Below the pieces are notes generated by a model. That model was not told the DNA's origin and did no database searches. It was given only the letters and a program-made list of their open reading frames with translations. Of a stretch of 64,000 bases of DNA, positions 59,764-64,000 are shown in pieces; positions within the stretch are counted from its first letter, which is position 1, and every line of letters starts with the position of its first letter. Source of the stretch: an uncultured Oscillospiraceae bacterium. GTDB lineage: Bacteria > Bacillota > Clostridia > Oscillospirales > Oscillospiraceae. The stretch lies in assembly GCA_947588955.1 (NCBI GenBank), contig CANPYX010000007.1, forward strand, positions 1-64,000. The letters run 5' to 3'. A program made the translations under genes and the position numbers.

Positions 59764-60384
59764 TTATTTTTCTGCCCTTCTTCTGAATCCCGCCACGGAA
59801 ATTGGTATCGTCGCGGCGCAGAGGGCGGCGGCGAGGACGGTGTAGACGGGGCCGGGGATGCTTGAGGTGACCTTGATGAGAGTGTAAAAGCCGTCACCCT
59901 CGCCCATGGTCGCGCCGACGAGGGCGCCGATGAAGGCGACTACCACTATTGTGGCGATCCTTCCCTTGGCGATGCCAAAGCAGAAATTCACCGGCAGCGT
60001 CACCGCCTGCACCACAAGCGCGAGGGCGGAGAAAACGAAAAGCTGCGCCGCGAAGCCGTCGGGCAGGGGAACGCTGCCCAGTGCCGCCCAAAGGCACTGA
60101 CATACCGCCGAGAGCACCAGCGCCACCGCCAGGGCAAGCCAGCCCATTATATACTTCACTGTGACAAGCTGACCGCGCGAGTAGGGGAGCATCAGCGCCA
60201 GGCTGTCCCACTTGCTCTGCTCGTCGATGCTCATGATGGAAACGCCGGAGAGCATGGTGGAGTATATAAAGGTGAAGGGCACGAACAGCCCGCCGGGTAT
60301 AACGCTGAATATGATCATCACCAGGAAGAGAAGCTTGAACTGTGTGAGGATCACATAAATATCCTTCCTTAAAAGCGCCTTCAT
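59764..60384 (-). CDS. ABC-2 type transporter permease
   Basis: A 206-residue membrane protein with six hydrophobic segments (for example FKLLFLVMIIFSVIPGGLFVPFTFIY, LALAVALVLSAVCQCLWAAL, IATIVVVAFIGALVGATMG). It has the ABC-2 style found next to YtrA-type GntR regulators. It forms the membrane part of the exporter with the ATPase whose gene overlaps it by 4 bp. Substrate unknown; related systems respond to cell-envelope-active peptides. Confidence 0.88.
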   Translation of the reverse strand: MKALLRKDIYVILTQFKLLFLVMIIFSVIPGGLFVPFTFIYSTMLSGVSIMSIDEQSKWDSLALMLPYSRGQLVTVKYIMGWLALAVALVLSAVCQCLWAALGSVPLPDGFAAQLFVFSALALVVQAVTLPVNFCFGIAKGRIATIVVVAFIGALVGATMGEGDGFYTLIKVTSSIPGPVYTVLAAALCAATIPISVAGFRRRAEK

Positions 60385-61226
60385 TCCCGATCCCCCCTCG
60401 CGAAAAATATAATCACGTCCTCAAGAGTGGGCTTTTCCGCCCGAACTGAGCCGGCGATCGACTTGTCCACCAGCGCCTCCACGCCGTATTTCCCCCGGCG
60501 CGCGCCCTTTACCGCGGCCTTTGGAACGGCTTCAAAATCAGCCTCGGAGAGCTTGACGACGCCGTACTCCTCCAAAAGCCGGTCCTTCTCCTCAAAAAGC
60601 AGAAGCTCGCCCTTGTGGAGAAAGGCGATGTAGTCGCAAAGCTTCTCCAAATCCGAGACTATGTGGGAGGATATGAGCACCGACCTGTCCTCCCGGCGGG
60701 TGAAGTCCTCCAGTATGTCAAGTATCTCGTCCCGCACCATTGGGTCAAGCCCGCCTGTGGGCTCGTCCAGCACCAGGAGCCTCGCGTCGTGGCTCAGCGC
60801 CGTGGCAAGGGCCAGCTTCATGGTCATGCCGCGTGAAAAATTCTTTATGGGCTTCTTCTCCGGCAGGTCCAGCCTTTGCAGGAGCCGCGCGTATTCGACC
60901 GGGTCCCAGCGGGAGTAGGTGTCCTCCATGATATGCCCTATTTGGGCGGCGTTGAGGCTCACGGGAAAGTGCGCCTCGTCCAGCACAACTCCTATGTCGT
61001 CCTTTGCCTTGATAAATTTCGGGCTCCCGGTCTGCGTCCCCAGCACCGTCACCTGCCCCGAGTCCGCGGCGGCGGCTCCCATAATAAGGCGTATGAGCGT
61101 GGACTTGCCCGCCCCGTTTTCGCCCACGAGCCCCATTATCGACCCCTCCGGCAGGGTGAAGCTCACGTCCCGCAGTTGGAACCCGGAATATTTTTTTGAA
61201 AGTCCGCGCGCTTCTATGGCGTTCAT
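60381..61226 (-). CDS. ABC transporter ATP-binding protein
   Basis: A 281-residue ATPase of the ABC-2 exporter class. Walker A GLVGENGAGKSTLIRLI, Q-loop region, signature FSRGMTMKLALATAL (in place of LSGGQ), Walker B LLVLDEPTGGLDP and switch His (ISSHIVSDLEKLCD). The C-terminal 70 residues form the domain common in drug and peptide exporters. Overlaps the gntR gene by 4 bp at its start and the permease by 4 bp at its end. Confidence 0.95.
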   Translation of the reverse strand: MNAIEARGLSKKYSGFQLRDVSFTLPEGSIMGLVGENGAGKSTLIRLIMGAAAADSGQVTVLGTQTGSPKFIKAKDDIGVVLDEAHFPVSLNAAQIGHIMEDTYSRWDPVEYARLLQRLDLPEKKPIKNFSRGMTMKLALATALSHDARLLVLDEPTGGLDPMVRDEILDILEDFTRREDRSVLISSHIVSDLEKLCDYIAFLHKGELLLFEEKDRLLEEYGVVKLSEADFEAVPKAAVKGARRGKYGVEALVDKSIAGSVRAEKPTLEDVIIFFARGDRE

Positions 61227-61600
61227 AATTCCTCCTCGCTCAGAACCCTGAGCATTTCAGTAAGCTCCTCCGTCCCAAGTCCCGCCGAGCGCCCCAGCAG
61301 CAGCGCCCGTCGAAGGCTTTCCTCGATCTCCGAAAGCCTCCGCTCCCGCAAAAGCCCGGTTCCGGAGGCGGCGACAAAGGAGCCCTTTCCCGGAACAGTC
61401 TCAATGTACCCGTCCCGCTCCAGCTCCTCAAACGCCCGCTTCGTGGTTATCACCGAGATCCGCAGGTCCTTTGAAAGCCCCCGTATCGACGGCAGTGCCT
61501 CGCCCGCCTCCAGCTCACCGCGAACAATGGCGCTCCGTATCGCCTCCCCCACCTGCTCATAAATTGGCCTTGGGTCGGAATTTGATATTATAATGTTCAT
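61223..61600 (-). CDS. GntR family regulator, YtrA subfamily
   Basis: A 125-residue repressor. The winged-helix domain (PIYEQVGEAIRSAIVRGELEAGEALPSIRGLSKDLRISVITTKRAFEELERDGYIETVPGKGSFVA) is followed by a short helical tail typical of the YtrA group, which lacks a large ligand-binding domain. Start at ATG 61600; the frame to 61732 crosses the promoter. It likely represses its own operon through the site at 61624-61648. Confidence 0.94.
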   Translation of the reverse strand: MNIIISNSDPRPIYEQVGEAIRSAIVRGELEAGEALPSIRGLSKDLRISVITTKRAFEELERDGYIETVPGKGSFVAASGTGLLRERRLSEIEESLRRALLLGRSAGLGTEELTEMLRVLSEEEL

Positions 61601-61623
61601 TCTATCCCTCACAGTCGACTGTA

Positions 61624-61659
61624 TATATACACTATACACAGTATACACGCGCTTGTCAA
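61624..61659 (-). promoter_or_regulatory. Promoter and probable GntR operator of the gntR-ABC operon
   Basis: On the minus strand TTGACA (61659-61654), 17-bp spacer, TATAGT (61636-61631). The spacer and -10 are covered by overlapping GTATA/TATAC dyads (GTATACTGTGTATAGTGTAT), the half-site pattern expected for YtrA-type regulators. Confidence 0.75.
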
Positions 61660-61717
61660 TAGTAAAATATAAAAAATCGGGAAATTTTTCCCGCGCGTCT
61701 ACACGGACGGCTTTTCC

Positions 61718-61746
61718 TTGACCTTCCGGCAAAACAGAGCTATAAT
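61718..61746 (+). promoter_or_regulatory. Predicted promoter of the M3 oligopeptidase gene
   Basis: TTGACC, 17-bp spacer, TATAAT, 30 bp upstream of the start codon. Confidence 0.8.
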
Positions 61747-61776
61747 ATTACAAAATCAAATTCAGGAGGTCAGAAG

Positions 61777-63495
61777 ATGCCCGACACAAACATCAAATTC
61801 CCCGATATGCCCTACAAGCGCCCGGATCTGGAGGAGATGAAGGCCGCATGCGCCGACCATATCCGCCGGCTCAGGGAGGCAAAGACATATGAGGAGGCAA
61901 GGGAGATATTCCTCTCCTATGAACGTGAGGATATGCGCGTCGGCGCCCAATCGGTGCTCGCCATGATCCGCCACGACATCGACACCAGGGACGAATTTTA
62001 CGACGGTGAGGTGAGCTTCTGGGACGCGGCTGAACCGGAGCTCTCCGAGTACGGGCAGGAGTGGAACAAGGCCATGCTTGAAAGCCCGTTCCGCAAGGAT
62101 TTTGAGGCGGAGTACGGCTCCCTCATGTTCACCGACACCGAGATCTCCCTCAGGACCTTCTCGCCCAAAAATATCCCCCTTATGCAGAGGGAAAACGAGC
62201 TGACCACCACCTACTCAAAGCTCATCGCCTCGGCACAGATAGAGTTTGAGGGGAAGACCTACACGCATTCCCAGCTCGGTCCCATGAAGACCGACCCCGA
62301 CGACGCGCGGCGTCTGGCGGCGTGGAGGGCGCAGGGCGAATGGTTCAGGGACAACCGCCCGGAGCTGGACCGCATCTACGACGAGCTTGTTCACCTCAGG
62401 GACCAAATGGGCAAAAACCTGGGGTATGAAAATTACATCCCCCTGGGCTACGACCGAATGGGGCGCAACTGCTACGGGAAGGCGGACGTGGAGAAATTCC
62501 GCGAGGCCGTCCAAAAATACCTGGTCCCCGTGGCGGACGCCATATACCGCCGTCAGGCTGAGAGGCTTGGCGTTGAGTACCCCCTGAGCTTCGCCGACGA
62601 GGCGCTGTCCTTCCGCTCCGGCAACCCCAGGCCCAAGGGGACGGCGGAGGACGTGCTCAACGCCGGCAGGAAGTTCTACTCCGAGCTCTCACCCGAGACA
62701 AAGGAATTTTTTGACATGATGCTGGACCGTCAGCTCATGGACGTGCTCTCCACCGAGGGCAAGGCGGGCGGCGGCTACTGCACCGGCATGGGCGAGTACC
62801 GCGTCCCCTTCATCTTCGCCAACTTCAACGGCACCGAGGGCGACGTCACCGTCGTCACCCACGAGGCCGGCCACGCCTTCGCCTATTGGATGAACCGTGA
62901 CCGCGTCCCCTCAAGCTACTGCTGGCCCGGTATGGAGGCCTGCGAGGTCCACTCCATGTCCATGGAGTTTATGGCGTGGCCCTGGGCGGAGGACTTCTTC
63001 GGCGAGGACGCCCGCAAATTCCGCTACAGCCACCTGGCGGCGGCTATCACCTTCATTCCCTACGGCACCCTGGTGGACCACTTCCAGCACGAGGTCTACG
63101 AGCACCCGGAGATGACCCCGGAGCAGCGCCACGAGACCTGGAAGCGGCTTCTCGGCGTCTATCAGCCCTGGCTCAGGCTGGACGGCGGCATACCCTTCTT
63201 TGCCGACGGCGAGGGTTGGCAGAGGCAGGGACACATCTACCAGAGCCCCTTCTATTACATCGACTACTGCCTCGCCCAGACCGTTAGCCTGGAATTCTGG
63301 GCGCTGCTCCAGGACGATCCCCGCGCCGCCTGGGAAAAATATATGGCCTACACCCGTCAGGGTGGCAGCCGTCCCTTTACGGAGCTTCTGAAAAACGCCG
63401 CCCTCGAAAGCCCCTTCTCCCCCGACACCCTCCGCACCGTCTGCGAAAAAGCCGCAAAATGGCTTGAGGGCTATGACCTTTCCGGCATAGAATAA
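61777..63495 (+). CDS. M3 family oligoendopeptidase (PepF-like)
   Basis: A 572-residue cytosolic zinc endopeptidase acting on short peptides. The zinc motif THEAGHAFAYW has His362, Glu363 and His366, with the third ligand in the ACEVHSMSMEFMAWPW helix. The helical N-terminal prolyl-oligopeptidase-F-like region spans about 1-250, and QSPFYYIDYCLAQTVSLEFW is typical of the C-terminal part. ATG 61777 has a perfect AGGAGG. Convergent with spo0A, with a mosaic hairpin element between. Confidence 0.95.
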   Translation: MPDTNIKFPDMPYKRPDLEEMKAACADHIRRLREAKTYEEAREIFLSYEREDMRVGAQSVLAMIRHDIDTRDEFYDGEVSFWDAAEPELSEYGQEWNKAMLESPFRKDFEAEYGSLMFTDTEISLRTFSPKNIPLMQRENELTTTYSKLIASAQIEFEGKTYTHSQLGPMKTDPDDARRLAAWRAQGEWFRDNRPELDRIYDELVHLRDQMGKNLGYENYIPLGYDRMGRNCYGKADVEKFREAVQKYLVPVADAIYRRQAERLGVEYPLSFADEALSFRSGNPRPKGTAEDVLNAGRKFYSELSPETKEFFDMMLDRQLMDVLSTEGKAGGGYCTGMGEYRVPFIFANFNGTEGDVTVVTHEAGHAFAYWMNRDRVPSSYCWPGMEACEVHSMSMEFMAWPWAEDFFGEDARKFRYSHLAAAITFIPYGTLVDHFQHEVYEHPEMTPEQRHETWKRLLGVYQPWLRLDGGIPFFADGEGWQRQGHIYQSPFYYIDYCLAQTVSLEFWALLQDDPRAAWEKYMAYTRQGGSRPFTELLKNAALESPFSPDTLRTVCEKAAKWLEGYDLSGIE

Positions 63496-63532
63496 AGCCC
63501 GACTTCTCAAACTGCCAAAAACCCCCAATCAA

Positions 63533-63749
63533 ATATTTTTCCGACGGCATGTACGTCGGAAAAATCACCTTTTGTTTTGCAAGTGTGCGCCCCTACGGGG
63601 CGTGCGCGCAGCAAAACGGCAGGAAAAAAGCCGTGAATTCCGCAGAATTCACGGCTTTTTTCTGAACGTTCCCCTTGTCAGAAAAAGCCCGTCAGGGCTT
63701 TTTCTGGCAGTCTCAAAAAAGGGCAGTAGCCCTTTTTTGACTGTTTTCC
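63533..63749 (-). repeat. Mosaic hairpin element, copy d (3' of spo0A)
   Basis: Minus-strand order: hairpin AAAAAAGGGC/GCCCTTTTTT spanning the spo0A stop, H1 (CAGAAAAAGCCC/GGGCTTTTTCTG), linker AAGGGGAACGTTCAGAA, H2 (AAAAAAGCCGTGAATTC arms, TGCG loop), TTCCTGCCG, H3 with outer GTTTTGC/GCAAAAC and inner GCGCACGCCCCGTAGGGGCGCA, and H4 (ATTTTTCCGACG arms). Confidence 0.85.
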
Positions 63750-64000
63750 CCCTTCTTCTGAAGGTACAGCCTGTCCGCTATCATCGCGATGAACTCGGAG
63801 TTCGTGGGCTTGCCCTTTATCCCCGACACGGTGTAGCCGAAAAAGCGTTGGAGCGTCTCCACGTCGCCCCTGTCCCACGCCACCTCGATGGCGTGGCGTA
63901 TTGCGCGCTCCACCCGCGAGGGCGTGGTGCCGAATTTCTCCGCCACCTCCGGGTATAGCACCTTGGTCACGGCGTTTATCACGTCCATGTCCTCCACCGT
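63713..64000 (-). CDS. spo0A: Sporulation response regulator Spo0A, C-terminal effector domain (partial)
   Basis: The gene enters from the right edge and ends at TGA 63713-63715. The visible 95 residues are the DNA-binding sigma-A-contacting domain: [67 protein letters not shown]. This is the near-invariant Spo0A signature and marks an endospore-forming lineage. Homologues end soon after this; here the tail [14 protein letters not shown] continues into a hairpin of the adjacent repeat element. The receiver domain is outside the window. Confidence 0.96.
   Translation of the reverse strand, partial: TVEDMDVINAVTKVLYPEVAEKFGTTPSRVERAIRHAIEVAWDRGDVETLQRFFGYTVSGIKGKPTNSEFIAMIADRLYLQKKGENSQKRATALF

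Noticed and set aside
1-64000. CRISPR arrays, rRNA operons, transposase or IS genes
   Set aside because: No regular short repeats with spacers, no rRNA sequence and no transposase reading frame were recognised; the only recombinase is the one at 6920.

Overview
The window is a GC-rich (about 60 %) chromosomal segment of a spore-forming, diaminopimelate-type Clostridia. The gene content (Spo0A at the right edge, SLH-domain surface proteins, DapL-type lysine route, ylxM-ffh-rpsP-khpA-rimM-trmD order, YmfF/YmfH-like M16 pair, BlaI/M56 systems) fits an Oscillospiraceae/Ruminococcaceae-like gut Firmicute. That placement is inference from gene families, not from a marker-gene search.

Layout. 1-3.5 kb: 3' end of pheS, complete pheT with an unusual insertion, and a small membrane protein. 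3.5-10.7 kb: an accessory locus with two convergent SLH-domain genes whose RBS and signal-peptide DNA are identical over 101 bp, lying as outward inverted repeats around an intact tyrosine recombinase gene. This is the best candidate for an undescribed system, a possible S-layer switching cassette. 10.8-13.2 kb: M20 dipeptidase and a YihY-type membrane protein. 13.2-18.4 kb (minus strand): translation/SRP operon plus an M29 aminopeptidase. 18.4-25.8 kb: a 2433-residue cyclic beta-glucan synthase-like protein. 26-33 kb: M16 peptidase pair, lgt, a small acidic helical protein, a TrmL-type methyltransferase, pgk and tpiA, followed at 33.4 kb by gpmI. 35.2-40.1 kb (minus): a BlaI repressor with two M56 sensor peptidases that share a near-identical N-terminal module but differ in ectodomain, an orphan sensor fragment and a GDPD. 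40.2-42.6 kb: enolase and a DUF4349 lipoprotein. 42.7-50.9 kb (minus): a complete chorismate/Phe/Tyr operon (aroF-tyrA-aroB-aroA-aroC-pheA-aroEK-aroQ) headed by a Phe/Tyr-rich leader peptide and terminator. 51-57.5 kb (minus): a CarB-DapF fusion, carA and dapL. 57.6-59.6 kb: asnB with an attenuator-like leader and a likely small RNA gene. 59.8-61.7 kb (minus): GntR/ABC exporter operon. 61.7-63.5 kb: M3 oligopeptidase. 63.7-64 kb: C-terminal part of spo0A.

Two families of intergenic, strongly structured repeats recur. A mosaic of three or four hairpins sits at the 3' ends of khpA, gpmI, dapL and spo0A; its stems differ between copies but remain paired. A second element of about 110 bp occurs at 4.05, 15.83 and 33.14 kb. 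At dapL, and probably spo0A, the element supplies the last codons of the protein.

Regulation visible in sequence includes an aromatic attenuator, three BlaI-type operators over the blaI promoter, a GntR operator over its own promoter, and several near-consensus sigma-A promoters.
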